From: an uncultured Pirellula sp.
GTDB taxonomy: Bacteria > Planctomycetota > Planctomycetia > Pirellulales > Pirellulaceae
Reading direction: 5' to 3'
DNA: 64,000 bases
Assembly: GCA_903892355.1 (NCBI GenBank)
Contig: CAITIE010000098.1
Span: 151,616 to 215,615, forward strand
A program made the translations under genes and the position numbers. Below the pieces are notes generated by a model. It was not told the DNA's origin and searched no databases. It saw nothing but the letters and a program-made list of their open reading frames with translations. Numbering within the stretch: position 1 is the stretch's first letter; each line of letters opens with the position of its first letter. This document shows, piece after piece, positions 45,209-53,800 of the stretch.

Positions 45209-46870
45209 TTAGGTGAGCGAGCGAATCGACATCCCTCCGGTCAGATTCAAGACATCTTGGAAGCCGCTAGAAACCAGCCGCGATGCACCGACGTGCGAGC
45301 GCTTTCCGCTGTGACAAACCACAACTGTTTTACGGTTCGGGTCGAGTTCGATCCATCGCGTTGGAAGTTCGTCGACTCCGATCGGTATCGCGCCGGGTAA
45401 TGGGAGTTGTTGCCGCTCTTTTTCAGTGCGCACGTCGACGACTTGAAGGCCGCTCAAATCGGTGTCTGGCAGCGTTAGTCGCGGGGTGTGTTGCAAGTCA
45501 TTGATCGCGACAAACGCTGCGATATGCACGGGGTCTTTGGCGGAGCCGTAGGGAGGTGCGTAGGCGAGGTCGATTTTCGCAAGGTCGTACACTGTCCCGC
45601 CGAGTTGCATCGCGGTTGCAATAATATCGATGCGTTTATCGACACCATCCCCTCCGACAGCTTGGGCTCCCAAGATTTGACCCGATGGATCGTCGTAGAG
45701 GATTTTTAAATGCATGTTGCTCGCGCCTGGAAAATAGGACGCGTGATTGGTCGCTTGAATGATCGCTGTACGAAACTCTATCCCCCGTTGAGCTAACTGC
45801 TTTTCAGACATACCAGTCATGGCTGCAGTGCAGTCAAAAACGCGAACAATCGAAGTGCCGAAAACGGGACCCATCATTTCGGCATCGCCACTTGCGGCGT
45901 GTTGGCCAGCGATTCGCCCTGCGCGATTGGCAGCGCCGGCGAGGGGATTCAGTCCTTTTTCACCGGTAACGCCATACGTGTATTCGATGCAATCTCCCAC
46001 CGCGTAAATGTTGGGATCGGAGGTCTGAAGAAACTCATTCACAGCAATGCCGCCAGCGGAACCGATCGTCAATCCAGCGTTCGCGGCTAATACCGTGCGA
46101 GGCCGAACGCCGATCCCCATCAAAACAAGATCGGTTTCGACACGATCACCATTAGAGAGTCGAGCAGCAACAGCGATGTCATTTTCAAGATCCAGCGACT
46201 CGACCGAGACACCGGTTAAGATGCGGACTCCCTGGGATTCGATCACGCGAGCGACCATCTTTGCAAAGATCGGGTCCATTCGAGTTAGGATCTGCGGATT
46301 GCGTTCGACTAAATCGACTTGGATGCCCAAGCGATGGAATTGCTCGACCACTTCGAGTCCGACAAAGCCGGCACCGACCACCATTACTCGCTTCACTGTC
46401 TGGTTTTTCAAGTAAGCGAGGACATTGTCCATGTCTGGAAGTGTCCAAAGTTGAAACGCATTTCGAGGGAAGGAGGCGGCAAAGGGTGGACGTACCGGCT
46501 CGGCGCCGGGGGCCAAGATCAGGCGATCGTACGGAAACGTGATTTCTTGTGCATTGCCATCGGCCGAGGTCGCGCGGACGTGGACAATTTGCTCTTCCCG
46601 GTCGATCTTTATCACCTCATGATGCGTTTTGACCGAGATTCGGAATCGGTTCCAAAAAAGCTCTGGGGTTGCGACGAGGAGTTTGTTCCGATCGACGATC
46701 TCACCTCCGATGTGGTACGGAAGTCCGCAGTTTGCAAAGGATACCGCGGGGCCTTTTTCGAGAATCGTAATCTCCGCGGATGCGTTGATACGCCGTGCAC
46801 GCGCGGCCGCCGATGCTCCCCCGGCGACCCCTCCGACGATGACAATTCTCAAGCTGTCTACTGAATCCAT
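45209..46870 (-). CDS. CoA-disulfide-reductase-like flavoprotein with rhodanese domain
   Basis: A 553-residue pyridine nucleotide-disulfide oxidoreductase. The N-terminal FAD motif is VIVGGVAGGASAAARARRI, with the redox Cys in SFANCGLPYHIGGEI typical of CoA-disulfide reductase and related NAD(P)H polysulfide reductases. The NAD motif VMVVGAGFVGLEVVEQFHRL and the FAD end motif YAVGDCIEYT follow. The last 90 residues form a rhodanese domain with catalytic Cys in VVVCHSGKRSHVGASRLV. This fusion is known from CoA-persulfide or polysulfide reductases. The ATG at 46870 was chosen; the frame is open 13 codons further upstream. No sulfur neighbour genes are adjacent. Confidence 0.9.
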   Translation of the reverse strand: MDSVDSLRIVIVGGVAGGASAAARARRINASAEITILEKGPAVSFANCGLPYHIGGEIVDRNKLLVATPELFWNRFRISVKTHHEVIKIDREEQIVHVRATSADGNAQEITFPYDRLILAPGAEPVRPPFAASFPRNAFQLWTLPDMDNVLAYLKNQTVKRVMVVGAGFVGLEVVEQFHRLGIQVDLVERNPQILTRMDPIFAKMVARVIESQGVRILTGVSVESLDLENDIAVAARLSNGDRVETDLVLMGIGVRPRTVLAANAGLTIGSAGGIAVNEFLQTSDPNIYAVGDCIEYTYGVTGEKGLNPLAGAANRAGRIAGQHAASGDAEMMGPVFGTSIVRVFDCTAAMTGMSEKQLAQRGIEFRTAIIQATNHASYFPGASNMHLKILYDDPSGQILGAQAVGGDGVDKRIDIIATAMQLGGTVYDLAKIDLAYAPPYGSAKDPVHIAAFVAINDLQHTPRLTLPDTDLSGLQVVDVRTEKERQQLPLPGAIPIGVDELPTRWIELDPNRKTVVVCHSGKRSHVGASRLVSSGFQDVLNLTGGMSIRSLT

Positions 46871-47116
46871 TTTGGTCAAGACTCCTGATGATGAACCCAG
46901 GGTTCGCAATCCCGATGTGGCGGGCTAATGCTTTTGGAACCCTCTTAAAAACAAAGAGCGAAACCGATGCATGGATCGATTTCGCCCCGAATGGTTTGAC
47001 AGATGGTTTAACAGCTTTTGGAGATGCGAGCAAGTCACCCAGCAATGCGAGATGGCTGTGGTGCTACGTCGCGATCGAAGCTAGCTTCTAATAGCATCGC
47101 CCCAAGCTGCATGCCC

Positions 47117-47902
47117 TTACGGTTTGAACTTGTCTGGCTTGAGGGTCACTGTCCCGAGGTCATTCGCGCCTGGCTTGAGAGTCAGCTTGACGTTCCCTTT
47201 CTTCCAGCTTTCCGCTTTGCCGTTGACGGAGACTTCATCGAACTTGTTCTGTGCTTCGTGCCACAGTTTGAAGGTTAGCTCGGTGCCAGCGGGAAGCTTT
47301 TCGATCTTCACGACACCAGCGTTGTTGCTGATGCCGACGTAGGGGTGATCCGTGACAACGTGGTAAGCGGTCATCCAAGGATGGATATTGCATTCAACTT
47401 TGGATGGGCCGCTTTCGGACTTTTTGATTTGGAGCGACTTCGAGCCGCCGTTGGGGATCACTTGGTTCCATTCGTCATTGTTGAAGAAAACGAACTTTGC
47501 GTTGTGTCCAGTGGTATCTGAGTTCTTCACATCGATGGTTTGTCCAGCGCGGATGTGAACGATGTGTGGAATGAACTGGCAGTTAACGTTATCGAGAACA
47601 GGCTTGGCGGCAGGGACATCGCGGAGGTCGGGATGGATTTTGTCGTTGGCGAGTTTGGTTTGTTTGGAATCGATCATGAAGACCATGTTCGCGATCCCTT
47701 TGGAGTCTTTGTCGACGACGAGCCGTTCGTTGGGGATGGTTTGTTTAGCGCAAAACGCGTCCGCTTGAGCGTTCACTGCTGGGAGTGCTGGAATGGCTCC
47801 GTCGAGGACGAATTTCACGGTCACGTCAGCCCAATCTTGAGCGGGGGCGACGGAACTGCTGGCAACGATCGCAGAGCATGCGACCAGGGTAGTCCATTTC
47901 AT
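47117..47902 (-). CDS. Secreted cupredoxin-like copper protein
   Basis: A 261-residue protein with signal peptide (MKWTTLVACSAIVASSSVAPA). The central part has the cupredoxin pattern: DVKNSDTTGHNAKFVF with a possible ligand His, and the ligand loop KVECNIHPWMTAYHVV containing Cys, His, Met and a second His. A further beta domain follows (AGVVKIEKLPAGTELTFKLW). This resembles MauL/plastocyanin-type proteins linked to copper electron transfer. It carries its own likely promoter at 47969-47999. No redox partner is adjacent. Confidence 0.8.
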   Translation of the reverse strand: MKWTTLVACSAIVASSSVAPAQDWADVTVKFVLDGAIPALPAVNAQADAFCAKQTIPNERLVVDKDSKGIANMVFMIDSKQTKLANDKIHPDLRDVPAAKPVLDNVNCQFIPHIVHIRAGQTIDVKNSDTTGHNAKFVFFNNDEWNQVIPNGGSKSLQIKKSESGPSKVECNIHPWMTAYHVVTDHPYVGISNNAGVVKIEKLPAGTELTFKLWHEAQNKFDEVSVNGKAESWKKGNVKLTLKPGANDLGTVTLKPDKFKP

Positions 47903-47968
47903 ATTTCGAAGTACCAAGAGAGTGGAAAGGTGGGAAAACAGTAGGGGATTGAACGCCCCAACCTCGTC

Positions 47969-47999
47969 TTTATAGTATACCGCCCGAGGTTTTTTTCAA
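47969..47999 (-). promoter_or_regulatory. Candidate promoter of the cupredoxin gene
   Basis: On the minus strand TTGAAA (47999-47994) is followed 19 bp later by TATAAA (47974-47969), with an overlapping TATACT. A start near 47962 would give a leader of about 60 bases. Confidence 0.4.
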
Positions 48000-48021
48000 T
48001 CGGAGGCGGGGTAGGATGCGG

Positions 48022-48050
48022 TTGACGATTGGGAAAACGACTACTAAACT
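48022..48050 (+). promoter_or_regulatory. Candidate promoter of tRNA-His
   Basis: TTGACG (48022-48027) and TAAACT (48045-48050) with a 17-bp spacer lie about 30 bp before the tRNA. -35 matches 5/6 and -10 matches 4/6 of the consensus. Confidence 0.55.
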
Positions 48051-48079
48051 TTACGTCATCAGAGCCCGATTTTTCAGAT

Positions 48080-48154
48080 GGTGGTAGTAGCTCAGTTGGT
48101 TAGAGCGTTGGATTGTGGCTCCGAAGGTCGGGGGTTCGAGTCCCCTCTATCACC
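48080..48154 (+). tRNA. tRNA-His (GTG anticodon)
   Basis: The cloverleaf is complete: an encoded extra G at position -1 paired with C73, the diagnostic of histidine tRNA; T8-A9; a D arm with GCTCAGTTGGTTAGAGC; the anticodon loop TTGTGGC with GTG; and a T arm GGGGGTTCGAGTCCCCT. The 3' CCA is not encoded. It is monocistronic with its own promoter. Confidence 0.96.
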
Positions 48155-48195
48155 CTTTAGGTTTTGCAAGATTTTTTAGTCGTGCGTAATATCCC

Positions 48196-48226
48196 GTGTC
48201 GTCGAGTCGCCAAGCGGTCGAGGCAT
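48196..48226 (+). pseudogene. Truncated tRNA-like 5' fragment
   Basis: GTCGCCAAGCGGTCGAGGCA is the D-arm pattern of Gln/Ser-type tRNAs, preceded by about seven bases that could be half an acceptor stem. The sequence then turns into unrelated A-rich DNA with no anticodon stem, so this is at most a remnant. It lies 40 bp past tRNA-His. Confidence 0.3.
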
Positions 48227-48325
48227 TTGTACCAAAAAAACTGTTCGTAGTTTTACTGGGGCAGGGGCACGGCTAGGAGTTCCAGAGCGGGCCTCCCTTC
48301 TTTCCGCAGCGATCATCCGAGCCAT

Positions 48326-48430
48326 GCGACTGAGCAAGTGGCGACTGGGCAAGTGGCGACTGGGCAAGTGGCGACTGGGCAAGTGGCGACTGGGCAAGTG
48401 GCGACTGGGCAAGTGGCGACTAGGCGTTGG
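48326..48430. repeat. 15-bp tandem array, seven copies
   Basis: GCGACTGGGCAAGTG is repeated exactly five times (48341-48415), preceded by a one-mismatch copy (48326-48340) and followed by a decayed copy (48416-48430). It lies in an intergenic region 170 bp past tRNA-His. No spacers, so it is not CRISPR. Confidence 0.95.
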
Positions 48431-48569
48431 AACCTGCTTTCTCCCGATGCTAGGCATGATCAAAGCACTGGACCCTAGCGACGTCAGCGAGCTTCCAACC
48501 GTCGCTGACGCGAATGGCTCCGCTGGTATTCGCGGAGCGAAACTTGTCGACCGTCTCGCGGTCGGTCCC

Positions 48570-49052
48570 TCACTTGAAAAACATCTTCACGAACATTGCG
48601 GGAACGACAGCTCCGACAAGCCCTGCGGCGAGTACCCAGCCCACGAAAAGCCAACTCCATGATGCTTGAAGAATCATTCCTGTTGAGGAGATAGCTCCCG
48701 AGATTGCGCCGCAAACGCCGGCGGACATCATCGCAGTATTACTCGTGAGTTTGCGAGTGACCACCGCGATGATCGCGTAGAGAATGGTCGAAACCGGAAA
48801 CGCCACTAACCCTGCGATTGCAATCCCGAAAACCAAACCGAAGAAGGCAAAGGGGACGTTCCCTCCGATCAATAAAACGCCAAACCCAAACACTCCGCCT
48901 GCGATTGTAGTAGTCAGCCACGCTGCAGGCCACACCAAGAGAATGGAGTGCTCTTTCGCGGCGGATTCATCGGGCATCAGTTGCTGTTCACTCACGACTG
49001 TTGCCAGCGGAGCGTAAGGGTTTGTTTCGCGTAGGTGCGGTTCTAAGATCAT
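48570..49052 (-). CDS. Small membrane protein with NPYAPLAT start
   Basis: A 160-residue protein starting [20 protein letters not shown], followed by four or more hydrophobic helices ([23 protein letters not shown]-type segment [52 protein letters not shown]). The N-terminal motif matches another protein at 17885-18337. An ATG eight codons upstream is possible. Its role is unknown. Confidence 0.7.
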   Translation of the reverse strand: MILEPHLRETNPYAPLATVVSEQQLMPDESAAKEHSILLVWPAAWLTTTIAGGVFGFGVLLIGGNVPFAFFGLVFGIAIAGLVAFPVSTILYAIIAVVTRKLTSNTAMMSAGVCGAISGAISSTGMILQASWSWLFVGWVLAAGLVGAVVPAMFVKMFFK

Positions 49053-49393
49053 GGCGCGAATCCTCATGCGATTCATGCTGTTGCTGGTAAATCATGCTTA
49101 CCTAATGGTAACTGCATGCTATGGGTGGGATTAACACCTTTTCGAGAAGCGGTTGGTCTCGTACGAGTACGTAAGTCGCTTCCCGTCCAGCCAATCGAAT
49201 TTTTCGGGATCGTCGAGGATATTGAATAGCTAAATAATCACTTTTTAAAAATGCCCGCCTAGAAGTCGGGTTGGTACAGCCGTAAAACTATACTCAATGG
49301 GGACGGCATCATGAGATGCAACAAAGTAACCCAGTTGGGTAGGCCGGTTCGGTGAATTGCAAGTTGTTTCAACCTGTTTGATGCGTTTGGGAA
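49053..49393. promoter_or_regulatory. 341-bp divergent spacer
   Basis: It separates two divergent small membrane protein genes. No terminator, repeat or RNA gene was recognised. Confidence 0.35.
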
Positions 49394-49705
49394 ATGATGA
49401 TGGTTTTTTTCGCCCTGCTGGTTGCAGTTGTGTTGCTTGGAATTGCATTGCAAACCATCACCAGTTTCGATCGTACCGGTGGCTTCGAGCTTTCGCGGTT
49501 CTGGTATCTGGCACTAGGGTTGATGTTAGTGCTACCAACGATCGAATATCCACTTGCTATGATGCGTAAGTTCCGGAACCCGAATCCAACAGTCCGTACC
49601 TTCAATCTGCCCCTTACCCTAGCATGCGAGCTTGGGCTAATCCTCGTGATTCGCAGCGCGATCCGTAAGCCTCGCTGGACTCGCGTTGGGAACATTGCAC
49701 CATAA
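49394..49705 (+). CDS. Small three-helix membrane protein
   Basis: A 103-residue protein with hydrophobic helices near residues 3-20 (VFFALLVAVVLLGIALQ), 38-55 (YLALGLMLVLPTIEYPL) and 73-87, and a basic tail. It starts with three ATG codons in a row, so the start is uncertain by one or two codons. No family is recognised. It precedes an esterase gene by 85 bp. Confidence 0.55.
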   Translation: MMMVFFALLVAVVLLGIALQTITSFDRTGGFELSRFWYLALGLMLVLPTIEYPLAMMRKFRNPNPTVRTFNLPLTLACELGLILVIRSAIRKPRWTRVGNIAP

Positions 49706-49790
49706 CGCGATGAAGGAAGGTCACCACTGTTTTGTTTTGAGTTGTCAGTTTCGTGTGTATCCACACCCTTAAGTAAGATAGCGCTATTTG

Positions 49791-50684
49791 ATGCACCCAC
49801 GATCCTCGGCTATTCTTTTTATCGCCGCATCCTTCGCGATGCCCTTGCTTGGCTGCGCGTTTTCGTTGGCTCAAGATCCGAACAGGATTACCTCCTATGT
49901 GGTAGAAAAAGGAATCTCCTATCTTGGTAACGAGTCGGTGCGTAACGGGTCGGTGCGTAACGAATCGGGGGATTCCTATCGAAGTGAGCGCTGCCTTCTC
50001 GATGTTTATTACCCCACGAATCTCCGCGACGCACCTGTTGTGGTTTGGTTTCATGGTGGAGGACTAACAAGTGGAGAGCGGAGTATTCCAACGGGGTTAA
50101 AGGACAGAGGGTTTGTGGTTGTGGCCGCGGGCTATCGACTGAGTCCCAGGGCAAAATCGCCCGATTACATTGAGGATGCCGCTGCTGCGGTCGCTTGGGC
50201 GTTTTCCCATTCCCCGCAATACAACGGCTCCCCCGAAAAAATCATCGTGAGTGGTCACTCGGCGGGAGGTTACCTCGCCATGATGGTAGGGCTCGACGAG
50301 CGTTGGTTGAAACCGCATTCCATCGAACCCAATCGTATCGCAGGGATTGCCCCGATGAGCGGCCAAGCGATCACGCATTTCACGATCCGCGACGAGCGAG
50401 GGATTGGCAAGAAGCAGCCTGTCATCGACGACATGGCGCCTTTATTCCATGTGCGCAGCGATGCATCTCCTTTGCTCCTGGTCACCGGCGATCGCAACAG
50501 TGAGTTGCTTGGTCGCTATGAGGAAAACGCTTACCTCTGGCGTATGATGAAGGAATCAGGGCATGCTGCGGTTACCCTTCATGAACTACAGGGGTACGAC
50601 CATGGAGGCATGGTCGAGCCGGGCATTCCACTGCTGGTCAATTTCGTAAGAGCTGTTTGCCTTGAGAAGCGAGACGCAAAATAG
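49791..50684 (+). CDS. Alpha/beta-hydrolase esterase, lipoprotein
   Basis: A 297-residue protein with a lipoprotein signal (FAMPLLGCAFS; the Cys follows a Leu-Leu-Gly lipobox). The hydrolase core has the oxyanion motif WFHGGGLTSGERS, the nucleophile elbow GHSAGGYLAMM, an acid residue region (LLLVTGDRNSELLG) and the His in YDHGGMV. The type is that of BD-FAE/HSL-like carboxylesterases that may deacetylate plant polysaccharides. A 15-bp in-frame duplication gives NESVRNGSVRNES near residue 45. TTG one codon earlier is possible but less likely. Confidence 0.85.
   Translation: MHPRSSAILFIAASFAMPLLGCAFSLAQDPNRITSYVVEKGISYLGNESVRNGSVRNESGDSYRSERCLLDVYYPTNLRDAPVVVWFHGGGLTSGERSIPTGLKDRGFVVVAAGYRLSPRAKSPDYIEDAAAAVAWAFSHSPQYNGSPEKIIVSGHSAGGYLAMMVGLDERWLKPHSIEPNRIAGIAPMSGQAITHFTIRDERGIGKKQPVIDDMAPLFHVRSDASPLLLVTGDRNSELLGRYEENAYLWRMMKESGHAAVTLHELQGYDHGGMVEPGIPLLVNFVRAVCLEKRDAK
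49927..49971. repeat. 15-bp in-frame tandem duplication in esterase
   Basis: Three units of the type GTAACGAGTCGGTGC (49927-49941, 49942-49956, 49957-49971, the last degenerate) encode a repeated Arg-Asn-(Glu/Gly)-Ser-Val. Confidence 0.85.
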
Positions 50685-50749
50685 CGAGCGGGCCTAAGAC
50701 GATGTCATCGAAGAAGCATGCAAACGATCGTGCAGCCGAAGTGCTTGGC

Positions 50750-51523
50750 TTACCAAAGTCGTCTTGCGTAGGGATCGCGCTCGTAGCTCCGTTTCAGCGC
50801 GGAGTCTGGTTCCGTGCTTAACTGAAGGCGATAAACTAAGGCCGCGGCTGCGCCGGCCACGAAGCCACCAACGTGTGCCAAGTACGCGACACCTCCTGCG
50901 GACGCAGAAGTCGAAGCGATGGAACCGTATCCGCTGACGAGTTGCATGGCGATCCACATTCCCAGTACCCAGATGGCTGGGACTGTGATCACATGGTAGA
51001 GAAAAACGGCATTGACCCGGTTGTACGGAAAGAGAACCAAATAGGCTCCCATGACGCCAGCGATGGCCCCAGAGGCACCTAAGTTGGGGATGGTGCTTTG
51101 CGGTCCGTTAAGGATTTGTGCCAAGCTCCCTACAAGCCCTGAGACTAGGTAGAAAATCAAAAACCATTTGTGACCGAATCGATGCTCGACGTTATTACCG
51201 AAGATCCATAAGTAGAGCATGTTGCCAGCGATATGCCCGAATCCACCGTGCATGAACATCGACGAGAGCAGAGTTAGCCAAATCGGCGAAGGCCCAGGAG
51301 CTTGCGGGATTTCTGCTTGGCCGTGACCGGGTACTTCGAGAATGGTTGGTTCGACAATGTCGATGCCGCTAGTAATCTCTTTCGGGATCACGCTCCAGCC
51401 ATACGTGAAGTTTTCATTGGAGAGCTGGTAGATGAAAACCAGGATGTTGATCGCGATGATGGTATACGTGACAAAAGCGGGTGTGTCGACTTCCAAGTCG
51501 TCATCGCTGATTGGGAAGAGCAT
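50750..51523 (-). CDS. Rhomboid-family intramembrane serine protease
   Basis: A 257-residue polytopic protein. The catalytic Ser is in NLGASGAIAGVMGAYLV (Gly-x-Ser-Gly), the catalytic His in AYLAHVGGFVAGA, and the H-x-x-x-N region earlier in FMHGGFGHIAGNMLYLWIFG. Rhomboids cleave membrane helices. A family-typical N-terminal helix (TIIAINILVFIYQL) is present, along with a Pro/Glu-rich loop after it. Its gene is monocistronic in this window; the substrate is unknown. Confidence 0.92.
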   Translation of the reverse strand: MLFPISDDDLEVDTPAFVTYTIIAINILVFIYQLSNENFTYGWSVIPKEITSGIDIVEPTILEVPGHGQAEIPQAPGPSPIWLTLLSSMFMHGGFGHIAGNMLYLWIFGNNVEHRFGHKWFLIFYLVSGLVGSLAQILNGPQSTIPNLGASGAIAGVMGAYLVLFPYNRVNAVFLYHVITVPAIWVLGMWIAMQLVSGYGSIASTSASAGGVAYLAHVGGFVAGAAAALVYRLQLSTEPDSALKRSYERDPYARRLW

Positions 51524-51604
51524 GTCCTAGAATCCGAGAAGTGCGAAGAGAGGTATTTTAAAACATTAGGGAATCATATCGGGTGTGACGCCGTTTAGCG
51601 TTTT

Positions 51605-52399
51605 TTAGGCTGCTTCAAAACCTGCGTCCCGAGTCCATTTCCGAAGGACCACGGTTCCGAGGAACTGGACGAAGAGGAAGAGCAGGATCCCGAGCAGTGT
51701 GCACGCCATGATTGCCGCCATCAAGGCTGCGGTTTTCAGGTTGGCTTGCATGGCATTCATGATAGTGCCAAGCCCATCGTAAGCACCACTGTTGGCGACG
51801 AATAATTCCCCCACGATTGCCCCAATGACCGAGAGTCCACAGCTGATGCGAAGCCCCAGGACTAGATTGGGGATTGCCGATGGAATACGGAGCTTTAAAA
51901 GGGTTTTCCATCGCGAAGCAGACTGCATACGAAATAGGTCAAGGTGGTTTTCGTTGATCGAAAGAAGTCCGCTGGTGACATTGGAGATGATCGGGAAAAT
52001 GCTGATGATGCAGGAGACGAGGACCACCGTGCGGAACTCGGTGCCCGACCAAATGATCAGGAGAGGGGCGATGGCCACGATGGGAACTGTCTGTAGAAAA
52101 ATCACATACGGATAGAGGGCTGTTCGAAGCAGCGACGACTGACTGAAAAGGATCGCGACGGTGCAGCCCACGATCGCGCTACAGAGCAACCCCAGCATGG
52201 ACGCTTGAAGTGTGATCCAACTCCCCTTGAGCAGCGTCCATCGTTCGCTCCAAAGCGCACTGATGACCGCTTCGGGTTTAGGAAGGATAACGGGCGGGAT
52301 GCGAAAGAGCACGACGGCCAAATGCCAAATTGCCGCCACCAACCCGAAGACGGCGATCGGTGCGAGTACTCGAAGCCATAAAGGAGGGGGTCGGTTCAT
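51605..52399 (-). CDS. ABC transporter permease, NitT/TauT/SsuC type
   Basis: A 264-residue inner-membrane permease with about six hydrophobic helices and the EAA-type coupling loop (HLDLFRMQSASRWKTLLKLR, then IPSAIPNLVLGLRISCG). The sequence resembles permeases for nitrate, taurine, sulfonates or thiamine precursors. Its ATG overlaps the ATPase stop by four bases (ATGA), so it is coupled. No periplasmic binding protein gene is in the window, so the ligand cannot be called. Confidence 0.9.
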   Translation of the reverse strand: MNRPPPLWLRVLAPIAVFGLVAAIWHLAVVLFRIPPVILPKPEAVISALWSERWTLLKGSWITLQASMLGLLCSAIVGCTVAILFSQSSLLRTALYPYVIFLQTVPIVAIAPLLIIWSGTEFRTVVLVSCIISIFPIISNVTSGLLSINENHLDLFRMQSASRWKTLLKLRIPSAIPNLVLGLRISCGLSVIGAIVGELFVANSGAYDGLGTIMNAMQANLKTAALMAAIMACTLLGILLFLFVQFLGTVVLRKWTRDAGFEAA

Positions 52400-53193
52400 G
52401 GGTTGCTCCTTGCCAGTGACTCAGCCACCTGGCCGTACAGACCTGCAAACGCAGGTGTACCTCGGACGCCAGATTCCCTTGGGCATGGGAGGTCTACATC
52501 GATGGTATCTGCGATTTTTCCGTGGCTCATCACCGCGATGCGGTGGCTCAAGTAGATCGCTTCCGAGATGTTGTGGGTCACAAACAACATCGTGCATCCT
52601 GTTTGAGAGACGATGTCAAGGAGCAAGTCATTCAGTTTCGAACGGAGCATGTCGTCGAGAGCCGCGAACGGCTCGTCGAGGAGTAGGATGTCAGGCTGTG
52701 TGATCAAGGCCCGAGCGATCGAAGCTCGCATCTTCATGCCACCGGAAAGCTGCGATGGTTTTTTGTGCCAGTCGGTAGGCTTGAAGCCGACGAGTGTCAG
52801 CGTTTTTTCGATCGCTTCGCGGAGTTGATCTTTCGATGGAGCCGGCTGTTTGGATCCTGGTTGGGCTCCGCGTATCTCCCAAGGCAGCATCACGTTTTGC
52901 CAAACCGTCCGCCACGGAAGCAATGCTGCCTCCTGAAAGACAAAAGCAAGTTTGTCTCGTGAAGTTTCTACCGACTTACCTTCGACGTTAATAGTACCCG
53001 AAGCTGGCGTGATCAGACCTGCGACCACCCTCAGCAACGTACTTTTCCCACAGCCACTCGGGCCCAGCAACGATACGATCTGACCTCGGGGGACAGAAAT
53101 ATCCAAGTGGTCCAGAACCCGTTGTTCCGACGTCCTGTTTCGGAAAACAACGGAGACTTGATCGCATTTGATCGCGATGTTCGGTGTTTGCAT
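52396..53193 (-). CDS. ABC transporter ATPase, NitT/TauT type
   Basis: A 265-residue ATPase with Walker A GPSGCGKSTLLRVVAGL, Q-loop FQEAALLPWRTVWQNVMLP, signature LSGGMKMRASIARALI and Walker B DILLLDEPFAALDD. LLPWRTVWQNV is typical of NitT/TauT/SsuB-like ATPases. It precedes a coupled permease and follows a pterin-carbinolamine dehydratase by 6 bp, so the three genes form one transcript. Confidence 0.95.
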   Translation of the reverse strand: MQTPNIAIKCDQVSVVFRNRTSEQRVLDHLDISVPRGQIVSLLGPSGCGKSTLLRVVAGLITPASGTINVEGKSVETSRDKLAFVFQEAALLPWRTVWQNVMLPWEIRGAQPGSKQPAPSKDQLREAIEKTLTLVGFKPTDWHKKPSQLSGGMKMRASIARALITQPDILLLDEPFAALDDMLRSKLNDLLLDIVSQTGCTMLFVTHNISEAIYLSHRIAVMSHGKIADTIDVDLPCPRESGVRGTPAFAGLYGQVAESLARSNP

Positions 53194-53199
53194 AGATTG

Positions 53200-53577
53200 C
53201 TAATGGGCCTTCGCCGTCGGAAAGTCCGTCGCGATAAATCGATCGATCTTTGCCGCCAGAACAAAATCGTTTTCGCTCAACCCCCCGATCGCGTGCGTGG
53301 TTAGTTCGATTCCGAGGATGCGGTAGCCCGTCAAATGGAGATCAGGATGGTGGCCTTCGGCTTCGGCCAATTCGGCGATGGCGTTCACGCAACGGACCAT
53401 CTCGACAAAATTTGCGAATCGAACGGTGCGGTGGATCCAAAGGCCATCCTCTCGCAATCGCCATTGCGGAATCGACGCCATTTGCTGGCGCGAATGGTCT
53501 AGTGTGCACGCGTCCACGCCACCTTCGCAAGGGACGCATTTTTTAGAGACGAGATCGCTTGCGGATTCAATTTGCAT
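53200..53577 (-). CDS. Pterin-4a-carbinolamine dehydratase
   Basis: A 125-residue protein of the PCD/DCoH family, which dehydrates the 4a-hydroxytetrahydropterin formed by aromatic amino acid hydroxylases. Seen are MASIPQWRLREDGLWIHRTV, FANFVEMVRCVNAIAELAEA, and the signature EAEGHHPDLHLTGYRILG with the catalytic His pair, then IELTTHAIGGLSENDF. The length is typical. The chosen ATG follows directly on the family sequence; the frame is open far upstream but with no match. It is the first gene of an operon with an ABC ATPase and permease, not with phenylalanine hydroxylase. Confidence 0.93.
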   Translation of the reverse strand: MQIESASDLVSKKCVPCEGGVDACTLDHSRQQMASIPQWRLREDGLWIHRTVRFANFVEMVRCVNAIAELAEAEGHHPDLHLTGYRILGIELTTHAIGGLSENDFVLAAKIDRFIATDFPTAKAH

Positions 53578-53800
53578 AGTAAATTTGAGAGGTAAATTCG
53601 ATGTCTCAGTTGATAATTCCCATGTATGAGAGTTTACAATGGATCCCAAAGATACCAGCGAATGAGTTGGCTTAAAACGGTACCACGAAGTTGGGTGATC
53701 GTTTTTATTGGTACCACAGGTATTTTGTGATGCCGTTGTTCGTGATGCGGGAGGGCGTGTTCGGGTGAGTCGAGCAAAACTGCGATCCAAACCGTTTTCG

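Larger units (their letters stand above)
48155..48569. other. 415-bp spacer with tRNA fragment and tandem array
   Basis: It holds a truncated tRNA-like 5' fragment (about 48196-48226), a seven-copy 15-bp tandem array (48326-48430) and otherwise no recognised gene. Open frames on both strands across the array are made by its 15-bp period and are not genes. Confidence 0.6.

Noticed and set aside
48176..48662. Open frames on both strands with KWRLG and SRHLP repeats
   Set aside because: Created by the 15-bp period of the tandem array, which keeps all frames open; no protein-like flanks.
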